A DNA stretch of 64,000 bases from Bombus terrestris (Eukaryota > Arthropoda > Insecta > Hymenoptera > Apidae), in the NCBI RefSeq assembly GCF_910591885.1, contig NC_063274.1:17692164-17756163 (forward strand), in the 5' to 3' direction. The notes under the pieces were generated by a model. It made no database searches, was not told the DNA's origin, and was given only the letters and a program-made list of their open reading frames with translations. The translations under genes were made by a program, and so were the position numbers. Shown here piece by piece: positions 1 through 10,013 of this stretch. Numbering within the stretch: position 1 is the first letter of the stretch; each line of letters starts with the position of its first letter.

Positions 1-1839
1 ATTTACTTATTTTGAATTTTAATTTATATTTTGCATCTTAATTGTTAAAGATGATTCATTGGATATTATTTAATTTAGTGTATAAAATATAAAATATTAC
101 ATAAAATTAAATACTCGAAAATTCGGTAATTTAATTGAAACTGTCGCAATCATTAATGACTCAATGATATCACGAGAGTTATCTCAATATATGTAACACT
201 GCAGTCAAATTAAAGACAATAATATTACACGTAGCCATAATGATTATAAAAAATGAAATCGTTGCAAATTAATTTATCCTTTATTTTATGATTCCAATAA
301 ATATTATCGAAAATAAGTAAGTGTCCGAATTCTTTTAAGTAATACTGTGTATAATACCACAAATTTCATAGTTTTCAAATTCTCATTACGGAAATGATAT
401 ATCGATTTTGTAAAGTAAACACATAATTACTTCATCGAAATTCATTAGCACTAATATAAACTCTAATCATGCACACACATATGTAAATACGACTCGAATA
501 TTATAATGCTTAAACGAGGATCGAAGTTTTAATTGTCAATTAACGATTTATACGGTTGCAGACCATAATAATCACACATTATAAAATATTGTACTTTTCG
601 CCAAATTGTATATAAGAGCGGATGTTCTTTTCAGAACATTTAATGAAAAAATTAATAATCGACGGTTATGAGGACAAACAATGTATTGTCTGAATAATTC
701 TACACCTCCTAATATTTTCAAATTCTTTACATATTAAATTAAAAGAAAATTACAAAATTTATTCTCAAAACGAATCACGGAGTAATGTGAATCGAGCTTG
801 TGATTTTCGTACTATTTTGCTAAAACGCGTTCGAATCGATTCTTTGCAATTTCAACAAAACAAACGACGCATATCAGATACTCTGTGCACGTTCAAATTG
901 ACAAGCAGCCAGGCTTGATTCTGCCCTCGTGTCGGCTCATCGTGTGGATTTCCAGATTCCGGTTCATCGATTGGAAATTTACGACCGATCCAAATGCGTA
1001 GGTACGTTAACTTTATAATTCGTCGAATATCGATTGTACGATTTGAGCGCCGACGGGATTGTAGCTACACGCATATCACGGCTGATTTATAATTTCGTTT
1101 GCAAATTGACGGTTCTCTCTATCTCCTCTTTCCTCGATTTTAGGCTTTTAGAAACATACGTTGCATGCAGGTTACGTGAAACCTTGTACCATATTCGAAG
1201 AAATATTGCCTTTGGATACAATTGACTACCTGAACGATGAATACAATGCTTTAGTATATGCTCAAAGAAAATTTCTAGTCTGGAAAATGTATTACGTGTC
1301 TCTGGTATCATGTGTACAGTAAAAATAATTTAACGCTTAAAAAAGTAAGTTAAGAAAATTCATATTATGAATAATAATTATTACAGAATATTATGATGAG
1401 TCCAAAAAATTAAAAATCTTATAAAAAAGAATTCTAAAAAATTTGTAATTATTATGAATTGAAATACATACTATATAAATTCTTTTTACTTTGTGATGAA
1501 TGATTATTCTTAACCACTAGTCAATTTGATGTTTGGTTGTTGCAGTATAATTATTTTTCTCATATACTGACATTTAATACAAATTAACGCAGTCCTAAGT
1601 CAAGAACCACAAAAGTGCAGATTTAGCTTCTAAAAAATACTAAAAATTATAAAAATAACTACTGCAATAAATTGTTAAAGACGCAAATTTACGATAAAAA
1701 AATAACAAATTATTAGATTTGATTTTTTACAGCAAAAAAGTCGTTTCTCATGACATCGTTATAAAGACAGAAATCGTTAAGTTTCAATCTTGTCAAGTAA
1801 AAGTGATTTAAGCGTGAAAAGATAAAGATTAGAAAAATA
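1..1839. other. A+T-rich unique DNA, no gene seen
   Basis: This stretch is A+T-rich on both strands. The only open frames are about 60-75 codons near 1034-1311, and they overlap each other on opposite strands. There is no protein motif, no tandem array and no convincing splice-bounded exon. A slightly GC-richer patch at about 780-1060 is the only compositional change. Confidence 0.6.
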
Positions 1840-2127
1840 CTTTAAGAAAACTTTAATATAGAAAAGAAGCACAACTATCGCATTTATTATCTATTTTGAA
1901 GCAAACATTGCAACTATATTCGTGGAATAATATAAAATACTAATTGGACATTTTGTGATGAAAAGTGAATATTTACCTAAAAATTTATAGTCGGGTTTTC
2001 AACAGTTCCTGCAAAATGTTAAATTAATATTTTATATTATCCCACGAATACACTCAAAATGTTTACTTCAAAATAAATAATAAATGCGATAGTTGTGCTT
2101 CTTTTCTATGTTAGAGTTTTCTTCAGC
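1840..2127. mobile_element. Foldback / MITE-like element with ~106-bp inverted arms
   Basis: The left arm at 1840-1945 and the right arm at 2022-2127 are inverted copies of each other, roughly 85 percent identical by eye. Both carry the block gaagcacaactatcgcattt (left) or its reverse complement (right), and both carry a tattcgtgg-type block. The spacer is about 76 bp and has no coding capacity. The arms differ by scattered substitutions, so this is an old inverted repeat and not an assembly artefact. I could not identify a clear target-site duplication or a known superfamily terminus. It is either a non-autonomous DNA transposon of foldback or MITE type, or a local inverted duplication. Confidence 0.75.
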
Positions 2128-3067
2128 ATTCATGTTACGAGCATTAGAAACTAAGGACAATATTCCAATATCTTTTTGACTATCCGAAACTGATTTGATA
2201 AACAGATAGTCCACTTTTCCAATGACCATTAGGTAAATATGAAATATAAATAAATAAATAAATAAATCTGTAGCTATGTAAAGTTTGGAGATTATACAAT
2301 ATAGGTTTGCACTTTTTTAAACACGTCTGGTTGTTTGCTTATTCGCTTTCTCGATACCCTTGCTTTCAAAAGGGACTTCTCAAATATTATCACTGTTACT
2401 GGATAATTCCGAGTCGTACAAAGAAGGTAAAAGCATTGGAAATGAGTATCGTACAATCTTCTTTCTGAATGAACTCTCCGTCGCTACATTATTGTATTTT
2501 AGCTTTTTTGAAGCAAGAGGCTAGAACAGTTCTGAAAGAACAAAATCATTCCGACGGTCGAACAGGGACTTTTAGAGAACTGAAAATATTAAGTTGAAGT
2601 GTTATTTGGGTTTATCTCGTATGTCTGTGCGCGTAGTGCCTGTATTGCGCGCCATTTTATAACCACATTTCTTACAAACTGTACAATTTTCCTACGGTAT
2701 GGCGGTCGGCGATAGCGTGAAAACGCGAATTATACGCCGAATAGAACTATTCCATCGCAAAGATATTTTGCAAAATAGATCAACGATTGCGGGATACTGA
2801 TACATTAAAACCTGCAGAATGTGCAACAAAATTCAAGGAGAGAAAATGGACGCGTCTGAAAATCTAACACCCCACCACATTCGACGCAGTGCAAGAGTCC
2901 TTGACCAGCTGTTCTGCAAACAGGTGGATCGATCGAAGAGAACCCGTGCCCTGGCTTGCTCGCTTCCCAGATTTAAATCCTCTCGGCCTTCACCGTTAGG
3001 CACACGTGTAGTCACAATATGACAAAATTTTAAGAGAAGAGTTAAGCTCTGTTTATTAGGATTTATC
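2128..3067. other. Unique DNA with a short TAAA microsatellite
   Basis: No recognisable gene. A (taaa)n run of about five units lies near 2247-2270. The part from about 2600 to 3000 is richer in G+C and holds overlapping ORFs of 60-67 codons on opposite strands (2819-3022 plus, 2833-3015 minus) with no motif. It could be transposon debris or conserved non-coding DNA; the sequence alone does not decide. Confidence 0.5.
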
Positions 3068-3150
3068 AGAACATCTATTGTACCAGAACATCTATTGTAC
3101 TAGAACATCTATTGTACCAGAACATTTATTGTACCAGAACATCTATTGTA
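3068..3150 (+). repeat. 17-bp minisatellite, five copies
   Basis: Five head-to-tail copies of agaacatctattgtacc start at 3068, 3085, 3102, 3119 and 3136. The copies differ at one or two positions and the last is truncated. A 68-codon open frame crosses the array only because its short period carries few stops. Confidence 0.95.
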
Positions 3151-5133
3151 ATTTTTGTATTTTTTATGGACATTCGCGGTACGTGTATGATTTTGCTATG
3201 GACATTCACGGAGGTAAAGGATTAAAGGAAACATTAATCCTCTCTACTCAGAAATTTCCACGAGTAAGCAGGTTTAACGTTTAATCTAACATTTCTTTTG
3301 CAAAACGTCACATGAGGTTGGTAAGGTCTCTGAATACTATGTTCTTCTTCTCTACGTCTTGTACGAAGTAAGCTGCCGCTCATGTGTCGTCCGGATTGAC
3401 GATTACTATGCTTCCCGCTGCTTAGGCTGTCCTCCCTTCATTCGTACAAGGACGTTTGCTCCCACGCAGAGACATTTAGGTCGATTTTTAATTGTCAATA
3501 ACTAAAAAATAAAGTCGAAAGCACAATCCTTTTATTCTTGATTTTCGTCTTACTTCGGCGTCGAGAATCTCGTCTTAAATTATATTGAGTAGGCGAACAC
3601 TCTGCATAGGGCGTATCTAGTTCGCGCATGAGTTCATGTGCACTCGAATCTATGCACGACGCATATCGAACAAAAATATATCGTTAATGTAACATTTATG
3701 CCAACGATTTAAAACAATTCTACTGTTGATTGATAACAATACATCATTAATTTTGAACAATTATATCAGTAATTATATGCTATTATTATGCACTATTAAT
3801 TTATAACAATTATTTCATTGATTCATAATAATTTGTTATGGACATGAAATAATTATTATTATTAATTTACAAAATTATATCGTTAATTAAAATCAATTCT
3901 ACTATTAATTTCTCACAATTATATTACCAATTAGTAACAATTAAATCAACAATTTATTGTATTTTATCTAAGATTAACTAAATCCTTAAAATCTTTCAAA
4001 TGGTATTTTATTTCTGTTTAATGTTATCTTTTAATTTTGAATACCGCAATTAATTCCGTCATTTGATTGCTTCATACAAAATCAGTTCCAATACAAAGCG
4101 TAATTATCGAGTGACTATGAATGGAATTTAACTCTTCACGGATTTGAAGTAGCAAATGCAATCAAATCAAAGGCAACGGGATTCCTTATCCGATCAGACG
4201 GGTTACGTTTGGTAAGTCGCACGGCTTGGTTCCTTTGGTGATGAGTTCAATATTCAAATATGATCATTTGCGCTCAGATACGAGCTTAGCTCTCATGAGA
4301 CCTACCACATTCGTGAACAGTTCAATAACTAACAACGTTCAATATGTCTTTATTGAAGGATATTTGGAAGATATCTCTAATCTCTATATCTATACTCTCG
4401 TGTATAGATCCGACAAAGAGATTTAAAAGTTGTATTTTCGTCTTAGTGAATTTCAATTTATTGTCATAACTTATTACATCTTCTGATTCTGGAAACATGA
4501 TTAATGAAATTATTTGAGTATGAAATAAAATGCAGTTAAATGTTTTCAACCATTTTCTGTATTTTGTACCCTATTCCCTTTAAAAAATTAGATATTAAAT
4601 TATAACCAATGATAAGATATAATATTTCCTACAGAGGATACATATTTTATGAATAGATAATACTAACTTGCACGCTATACATGCTTCCATGACAATTTTT
4701 ACTACCACGCCCATATAGATACAGATACAATCATATTAAAGAGAGGTGTACTACAAGGTTACGGAATATCTTTAAATTTCAATGCTCACTACTTATTTAG
4801 TATCAGTTGTACATCTGCTCCGGATAGCATAAATAACAATTACTCGTGAAACAAATATAATGCAAGTATGTTTAAGAACCTTTTACATAATTTGTTCAAT
4901 TTCTTCTTCCTAATTATGCATTAAATTTAAACAAACAAAATCTAATATAACATACAAACTTGTGATGTGTAATGGAACTCGAGCGTAGTCTCTTCCTTAT
5001 AATGAGTTGCAGTAATTGATACCCTTTTCCAAATATTAATATCTTGAAATACTATCATAAATATTGGAAAATAAATATGAAATCAATTTTAATGTTAGAA
5101 ATATGTTATTATTTATTATAAAAAATACACATA
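3151..5133. other. Unique DNA; possible old LTR fragment near 3300-3640
   Basis: Mostly A+T-rich and non-coding. The section 3300-3640 is GC-richer than its surroundings, contains an aataaa polyadenylation-like hexamer near 3508, and has the texture of an LTR. No second copy, TG...CA border or target duplication is visible, so I do not call it as an element. From 3680 to 3960 there are loosely repeated 'aacaatta' blocks at irregular spacing. Short ORFs at 4226-4549 overlap on both strands and look like chance. Confidence 0.45.
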
Positions 5134-5392
5134 TGTAGCGGTGATAAAGCAGATGGCTATGGAAGTTGAACTATTATTTTATTACTACGTAAAGAGACGT
5201 TGGCTCACACTCGATGTTCCGTTCGCTTATATTCTCTGACTAAGACTCTCGTCTTTACGTAGGCACTCGCTGTAAGTATACACGCACACACATACACAAG
5301 CACATCCTTTTTGGCCGAAGTTTACGTACTTCACAAGGACTGTACATAGCTATCATCCCGTCATCGCCTGCTGAACTTCTCGCATCTCACAA
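5134..5392. repeat. Dispersed LTR-like repeat, copy A
   Basis: The block 5134-5375 is similar over its length to 59764-59993, roughly three quarters identical by eye. Shared stretches include ctattatttta, catcctttttggcc and cccgtcat. It opens with TG and could close with CA near 5392, so a solo LTR is possible. Flanking target duplications are not visible and the internal part of an element is absent. A CA-rich stretch sits at the same relative place in both copies. Confidence 0.6.
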
Positions 5393-5708
5393 TGTCTTTG
5401 TAATATCTCACGGTGTCCTATGACAGGTTGTTAGTCTAGTTCGGATCACCAAAAGACTTCAAAAAGAATTTTGGATGATGTACTAGACTGTATTAATGTA
5501 ATTATTAACTTGATATCATTTTCCAAAGATTAATTAATCGATATAAAAATAATGTAAAGATTCATCTTTGAAAAACGATGCAAATTATCAAGTCTCGCCA
5601 GAAAGAAGTGATTGCAAAAGATCGGTGTATAAGTCGCTCAACAGGACGCATAAATCTCGACATTCAAGCTTTAAACAATGATATTTCATAGCCTAGACTG
5701 CGAAACAC

Positions 5709-5880
5709 CTATCTCCCATACTGCGCTTACATGAATATTTACAAACTTAAACTGAAGCATATATCATGCGATATCTATTCCCTACACAACGCTCACATGA
5801 ATCATTAAAAACTAAAATAAAACATATTCAAAGCAAGCTATTCCCTACACGACTACATTGATCAATATAGACATCGTAGA
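5709..5880. repeat. Degenerate ~65-bp tandem repeat, about 2.5 copies
   Basis: Three units begin with ctat-t-ccc near 5709, 5774 and 5838, followed by variants of 'tacatgaat' and A-rich DNA. Identity is modest. There is no coding potential. Confidence 0.5.
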
Positions 5881-6029
5881 ATAACTCGCAACGCTACTGA
5901 CAACATTCAATATCAAAGATAGATTTGTTTAACTTGGAACAAAGGAGAGAAAATGAAACTATTAAATTCTGACGTTCCATTTTCGCGACAGTGATATCTG
6001 TAAAACTATCTGGAGCTCTATCATCCCTA

Positions 6030-6133
6030 CATAACACTACTATGGTAATATAGTATAGTATATATGATGTATCATATATATTATAATTTACATATATAAT
6101 ACAGAATACATGTATATAATATAAATATAAATA
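6030..6133. repeat. Low-complexity TA-rich tract
   Basis: A run of tata/atat words just left of the LTR retrotransposon insertion site, without a fixed unit. It likely provided the TATG target of the retrotransposon. Confidence 0.6.
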
Positions 6134-6137
6134 TATG

Positions 6138-6540
6138 TGTAGTATCTTAATAGGGTCTTTAGAGGAAAGACAAGTAATGATGTTTTGGTTTAACAAATGA
6201 TATTCAAAACAACGAACTGATTACAATATTATCATACTTGGCTCTCGACTTCCCGATTCATACTCTCAGGCTTTTGCACTCGCTCATTCTCGCTTCTCAA
6301 TTCACATTGTACGACTTCTCAACTAACTAATACCTCATGGGCTAGCATCCCTTTATCTTTTCTTAGCTCTACCACGTATGTGTCCCGCGAAAGCCCGTGA
6401 CCAGGGTCACGTAGGGCTTTTCTACGAAACTATTCACTTGAAGGACCGACGCCACATTCATGGATCCGACGGCGTCTCAGCTCTCGCGACATTGTTTATG
6501 GTTCGACTGATGTCTTAGGCCTTTTGTCCACGATACTACA
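6138..6540 (-). repeat. 3' LTR of the Ty3/gypsy-type element
   Basis: 403 bp, bordered by TGTAGTATC and GATACTACA as 9-bp inverted ends. It is the partner of 8888-9298. A stem-loop at 6391-6419 (aagccc gtgacc / ggtcac gta gggctt) is conserved in both LTRs. It lacks a ~14-bp segment present in the other LTR near 8980. Confidence 0.92.
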
Positions 6541-6800
6541 CTGAGCCATCTTGCAATTAACATCTACCCTCAGATGTTGTCTTCAATTTCGCTGTCCTCG
6601 GATGCGTCATCTTCGGCGCTGAGGACCCAAGGCTTCATGAAGTCGGCGGTCGTCGATGTGTGCGTAGGCCCTTCATGCTCCCTTACTTTCTCCACCGTGT
6701 ATCGGTCATTCCGCATTGTCCGCAATATCCGGTAGGGACCCAAAAATTTTCCTCCGAGTTTTAACTCCGAGCCAAACTGGGCTCTCTTTATGGTCACCAA
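6541..6800 (-). pseudogene. pol C-terminal remnant: integrase GPY/F-like end
   Basis: The 76-codon minus-strand frame 6570-6800 carries a KLGGKFLGPYRI block followed by RNDRYTVEKV. This matches the pattern of the C-terminal GPY/F module of Ty3/gypsy integrases, which helps integrase multimerise and bind DNA. It ends in an acidic tail. The stop lies about 30 bases before the 3' LTR, as expected for the 3' end of pol. The upstream codons are out of frame or lost, and the HHCC and DDE parts of integrase are not present. I see only a weak purine-rich tract next to the LTR (ctgagggtagatg on the minus strand), so the polypurine tract is degenerate or atypical. Confidence 0.75.
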
Positions 6801-7192
6801 ATTCTCCCTTTAGGTACTGTTTCACACTCTTTCATCTTTTGTCAAAATTGTTTCTATTTTCCTCTTGTGTCCTCACGTAACTCACGACGTTGTTTTTCGA
6901 ATTTCATAGCCCACTCTTCGTGGAGCTTCTGATTAATCTTCTGATTGCACACCCATCGGCCTGACTGCACGTTGCGGCATCTAAAATCTTACGGACTTCA
7001 ATGCCCTTGTTCTGTGCGCTTCTCAACCGTGCAATCAGCCCGTCCTCACACTCAGCCACATACACAGCACTTGGCAGTGCATTTCTATTCGGGGTATCCG
7101 CATACTGCATATTTTTGTCCGGCCTATGACATACCTGACACTTAAAATCGCCTTCGTTTGTTCGCAACTTCTACAAGCCTACTTCTCTTTTT
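6801..7192 (-). pseudogene. pol linker remnant, deleted and frameshifted
   Basis: An 87-codon frame on the minus strand (6904-7167) contains FKCQVCHRPDKNMQYAD and later VRKILDAATCSQADG. Stops and frameshifts separate it from the neighbours on both sides. By position it lies where a full element would hold reverse transcriptase, RNase H and the integrase zinc-binding region, but none of their catalytic motifs is visible. There is no YxDD box and no RNase H or integrase acidic triad. I read it as the junction of one or more large internal deletions; the exact parent segment is uncertain. Confidence 0.5.
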
Positions 7193-7693
7193 TCAGACAG
7201 CGCCACTCTTCGCGGTCTTCGTACTACGGGTTTGTCGCTTTTCAAAACGCTTTTTGCGGTTATCCCAACGTTCCCAACGTTCTGGCTTATACCCCCTAAT
7301 GATATCGCGGATCGATTCACGGTAGTGAGGTTCCTGTACATGTGCTAAATTTATCTCGTTGTTCTGTTCTATCATGTTGACCCTCAATATATCCGACGCG
7401 TCTTCGTAACTGTCAGTCTGCCTGTCAAGTTGTAAAAAGGTCACTTCGCCCCGTTTAACCCTCAACCCTATCTGATCCAAGAAATCACTTACCAATACCT
7501 TATTTAAGACGACATGCAACGTGATCGTGAATGCATACCCGTCAATCATCATTACCTTCGTAAATTCGGCCTAGCTCTCATTGCCCATGGAATCAAAACC
7601 ATCAAACCTAAGTTTACAATTTCCCAGGGATGGCGATCCTAACCTCGCATACTCGTCTGATCGTGTAAATGTGAGATCACTACCTGTATCCAT
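7193..7693 (-). pseudogene. Retropepsin (aspartic protease) remnant
   Basis: The protease active-site signature DTGSD is encoded on the minus strand at 7676-7690, preceded by LM. In life the enzyme would act as a homodimer, cleaving Gag-Pol. The DTGSD frame is shifted relative to the nucleocapsid frame ending at 7680, and it runs into a TAG about 40 codons later, near 7570. A second open frame (7193-7552) continues with IDGYAFTITLHVV and VSDFLDQIGLRVKRGEVTF, which resembles the flap-to-C-terminal half of retroelement proteases. The domain is therefore split by at least one frameshift and one stop and is non-functional as it stands. The charged tail (ERWDNRKKRFEKRQ) probably belongs to the protease-reverse transcriptase linker. 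Confidence 0.75.
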
Positions 7694-8060
7694 TAACGAT
7701 GTAATCTATCGTCACCTCCTTCATGTATTTCTTCTTCTCGGGTCTTAAAATGATGTAAATCTTTTTTGGTTGCGCTGTACACCTTGACGCCATATATCCA
7801 AGTTTGTTGCACCTAAAGCACTTAACACCCTTTCTTTTCTCTGGACACTTAGCACTTAAGTGGTCACCACTGCCGCAATTGAAGCACCTTTTGGGATCGC
7901 TGCTCGTTTGCCTCGACTGATTCCGCTTCGCGGATCGTTTCGCTTTATCGTCCTTGCGTTCCCCAAATTTTGTTTTCACCTTCATATCTCTTTTCATCGC
8001 TTCGTACTGCTTGAAGCGTTCCTTCAACTGTTGGATGTTCCTGGCTCCGTATAGTATAGC
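7680..8060 (-). pseudogene. gag nucleocapsid with two zinc knuckles
   Basis: The minus-strand frame 7680-8027 (in-frame codons extend slightly upstream) encodes a lysine/arginine-rich stretch followed by two CCHC-type zinc knuckles. The first (CFNCGSGDHLSAKC) fits C-X2-C-X4-H-X4-C exactly. The second (CFRCNKLGYMASRC) has Tyr where the metal-binding His should be, so it would bind zinc poorly if at all. Such knuckles bind the genomic RNA during packaging. The frame is joined to the capsid part only through a one-base shift inside a TATTATTATT run near 8095. This is the nucleocapsid end of Gag, decayed. Confidence 0.88.
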
Positions 8061-8061
8061 C

Positions 8062-8508
8062 TTATTCGTGATCCCATCGGGAATACCCTGAATAATAATA
8101 GTCGATTACCGACTGTGTATCGACTCTTCCTTGTCCCACAATCTCACGCATGCTATACATATATTGATGCAGACTCTTGTCTGCTCTTTTTGTTCTATAC
8201 GTTAACTCTCGATGTATCTGCCGATTACTCACTACATTTTCAAACTCATCTACCAGCGCCTTTTTAAACTTCGCCCAGGACTTCGTGCATCGTTCTTGCC
8301 GTACGAAAGCCTGAGCAGAGCCTGTGAAAAGCTTCTTAGCGAAAACCACCATGTGAATGTTCGACCAGCCACACACTTCCGCCATTTCCTCGAAATCTCT
8401 TATCCACTGCCTTACATTCGGTAGGTCATCTCCGCTGAATTTGTCCAGCGAGTCCTCTACGTCTTTAAGCGTTAACACCGTGCACTTAGGTTCGTCTTGC
8501 CTTACCAC
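8062..8508 (-). pseudogene. gag capsid-like region
   Basis: A 148-codon minus-strand frame with the look of a Ty3/gypsy capsid: KFSGDDLPNVRQWIRDFE near residues 23-40, AKKLFTGSAQAF in the middle, and SWAKFKKALVDEFE before a helical C-terminal half. The 'W-x(n)-F...L.G.A' spacing is typical of retrotransposon Gag capsid domains, which form the particle shell. It starts only at a GTG and overlaps the upstream SAP-like frame by seven bases in another frame. Its end is displaced by a one-base change near 8095. It is the middle third of a once-continuous Gag. Confidence 0.8.
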
Positions 8509-8822
8509 TGGCGAACTCCGCCGTTTTGACTATTGAGATCGTGATTCCCTGGACCGTTGACGTCTAAACGGTCCCCAATCACGCCAATCTCATCGTCGTC
8601 GTCGTCTTCTAAATCATCGTCGTCGTCGTCGTCTTGGTCTTCTTCTTGCCCACCGTGTTCCCGCTCTAAGCGTATCACAGCCAGCAATCGCGTTACCATT
8701 TCGCGCTTTCTGCCTGCTAATCTCAGCCGTCGTCTTCTCAGCTCGTCTTTTAACTCAGGTATTTGCATCTGAGCCACCTGCTCGTCAGTAAAACCTGCTT
8801 CTCCTGCATTGTAGTCACTCAT
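8502..8822 (-). pseudogene. gag N-terminus with SAP-like motif and acidic run
   Basis: This 106-codon frame starts at an ATG at 8822, about 65 bp inside the 5' LTR. Residues ~18-50 (MQIPELKDELRRRRLRLAGR followed by KREMVTRLLAVI) fit the SAP pattern: two helices with L..ELK..L..R.L...G.K..L..RL. SAP domains (as in SAF-A/B, Acinus and PIAS) bind A+T-rich scaffold DNA. A strongly acidic Asp/Glu run follows, encoded by imperfect GAC/GAT trinucleotides. After residue 106 the frame stops, and capsid continues in a different frame. The presence of SAP is what I see; a role in targeting the particle or DNA is inference. Confidence 0.75.
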
Positions 8823-8865
8823 TGTTCCGAAATATCAATTTCACTTGTCACTTAGCGCTCTAAAT

Positions 8866-8881
8866 CACGGCTCGAGCCCCA
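8866..8881 (-). other. Primer-binding site candidate
   Basis: On the minus strand, six bases inside the 5' LTR, the sequence TGGGGCTCGAGCCGTG begins with the TGG that pairs with a tRNA 3' CCA. The position is right for priming minus-strand DNA synthesis. I did not assign the tRNA. Confidence 0.6.
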
Positions 8882-8887
8882 AAAATG

Positions 8888-9298
8888 TGTAGTATCTTAA
8901 TAGGGTCTTTAGAAGAAGGACAAGTAATGATGTTTTGGTTTAACAAATGATATTCAAAACAACGAACTGATTACAATATTGCCGCACGTCTTATTATCAT
9001 ACTCGGCTCTCGACTTCCCGATTCACACTCTCCGGCTTCTGCACTCGCTCACTCTCGCTTCTCAACTCACACTGTACGACTTCTCAACTAACTAATACCC
9101 CATAGGCTAGCATCCCTTTGTCTTTTCATAGCCCCACCACGCATGTGTTATGCGAAAGCCCGTGACCAGGGTCACGTAGGGCTTTTCTACGATACTATTC
9201 ACTTGAAGGACGCATTGATGGACCCGACGGCGTCTCGATTCTCGCGACATTGTTTATGGTTCGACCGATATCTTATGCCTTTTGTCCACGATACTACA
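8888..9298 (-). repeat. 5' LTR of the Ty3/gypsy-type element
   Basis: 411 bp, same termini as 6138-6540. It carries the same stem-loop at 9156-9184 and an extra ~14 bp (gccgcacgtctta region near 8980). TATG follows at 9299-9302 as the target duplication. On the minus strand this LTR would carry the promoter for the element. Confidence 0.92.
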
Positions 9299-9327
9299 TA
9301 TGTATGCTATATAGATACTGTAATATA

Positions 9328-9657
9328 ACATATAGCAATATACTTCTGATTTTAAGATGCGTCGTTTGTTTTAAGCCTTAGGTTTAGCATAATTGCAAAG
9401 ATAGATTTATTTGATGGATATATTTATCCGTAGAAGTACATATAGCAATATACTTCTGATTTTAAGATGCGTCGTTTATTTTAAGCCTTAGGTTTAGTAT
9501 AATTGCAAAGATAGATTTATTTGATGGATATATTTATCCGTAAAAGTACATATAGCAATATACTTCTGATTTTAAGATACGTCGTTTGTTTTAAGCCTTA
9601 GGTTTAGCATAATTGCAAAGATAGATTTATTTGATGGATATATTTATCCGTAGAAGT
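9328..9657. repeat. 3 x 110-bp tandem repeat next to the LTR
   Basis: Three head-to-tail copies start at 9328, 9438 and 9548, each opening acatatagcaatatacttct and closing near 'tatccgtagaagta'. Copies differ at only about three positions, so the array is recent compared with the diverged LTRs beside it. No ORF. Confidence 0.95.
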
Positions 9658-10013
9658 AAGAATATTGGTGATTCTGGTGCTCTCCCCTTTAATCTTCTTG
9701 TCGTTTCGTTGGTCTTCTGTTCTTTCCATTCTGCGTAATTTGTCTATTTGATTATTGGTAAATTGTGTTACTAGATCAATCTACTTATATTTGATAATAT
9801 ATAATCGATAATTGATTTATATACTTTGTTGTGATTGTAAGATACCCTGTTCAACATATTATTGATAATTTCATACAAGAGTTTGGTTTCCATACAAACT
9901 ACTACTATTATATAGTGTTACTGTTATCATACTAGTACTAATACTAGTACTATTCTGGGGGATTATCTAGTGTTTGGATGCCGCCTGACGAAATATCGAG
10001 ACGAAGTTATCTA
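9658..10013. other. Unique A+T-rich DNA
   Basis: No gene seen. A short palindromic cluster of 'actagta' words lies at 9931-9952 (tactagtactaatactagta), a local inverted repeat. Confidence 0.5.

Larger units (their letters stand above)
6138..9298 (-). mobile_element. Ty3/gypsy-type LTR retrotransposon, internally deleted
   Basis: This is a full LTR-to-LTR structure read on the minus strand: 5' LTR 8888-9298, primer-binding-site candidate 8866-8881, gag, retropepsin remnant, integrase C-terminal remnant, 3' LTR 6138-6540. Each LTR has TGTAGTATC...GATACTACA inverted ends. The four bases TATG at 6134-6137 recur at 9299-9302, a 4-bp target duplication of the size usual for Ty3/gypsy. The internal region is only about 2.35 kb. 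Reverse transcriptase, RNase H and the catalytic core of integrase are missing, and the remaining reading frames carry frameshifts and stops. The LTRs have clearly diverged (substitutions plus a ~14-bp and a ~7-bp indel), so the insertion is old. It cannot move by itself. Placement in Ty3/gypsy rests on domain order and the GPY/F-like integrase end, not on a search. Confidence 0.9.

Noticed and set aside
3068..3150. CRISPR-like or regulatory 17-bp repeats
   Set aside because: Units are directly adjacent without spacers: a plain minisatellite.
6945..7145. Plus-strand ORF within the LTR element
   Set aside because: It is a shadow of the minus-strand pol remnant, with no motif of its own.
7193..7552. 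Possible independent gene of 119 codons
   Set aside because: It reads as the second half of the retropepsin and linker of the LTR element, in the expected order and strand.
6138..9298. Possibility of an env-bearing (retrovirus-like) element
   Set aside because: The pol remnant ends about 30 bp before the 3' LTR, leaving no room for an env gene.
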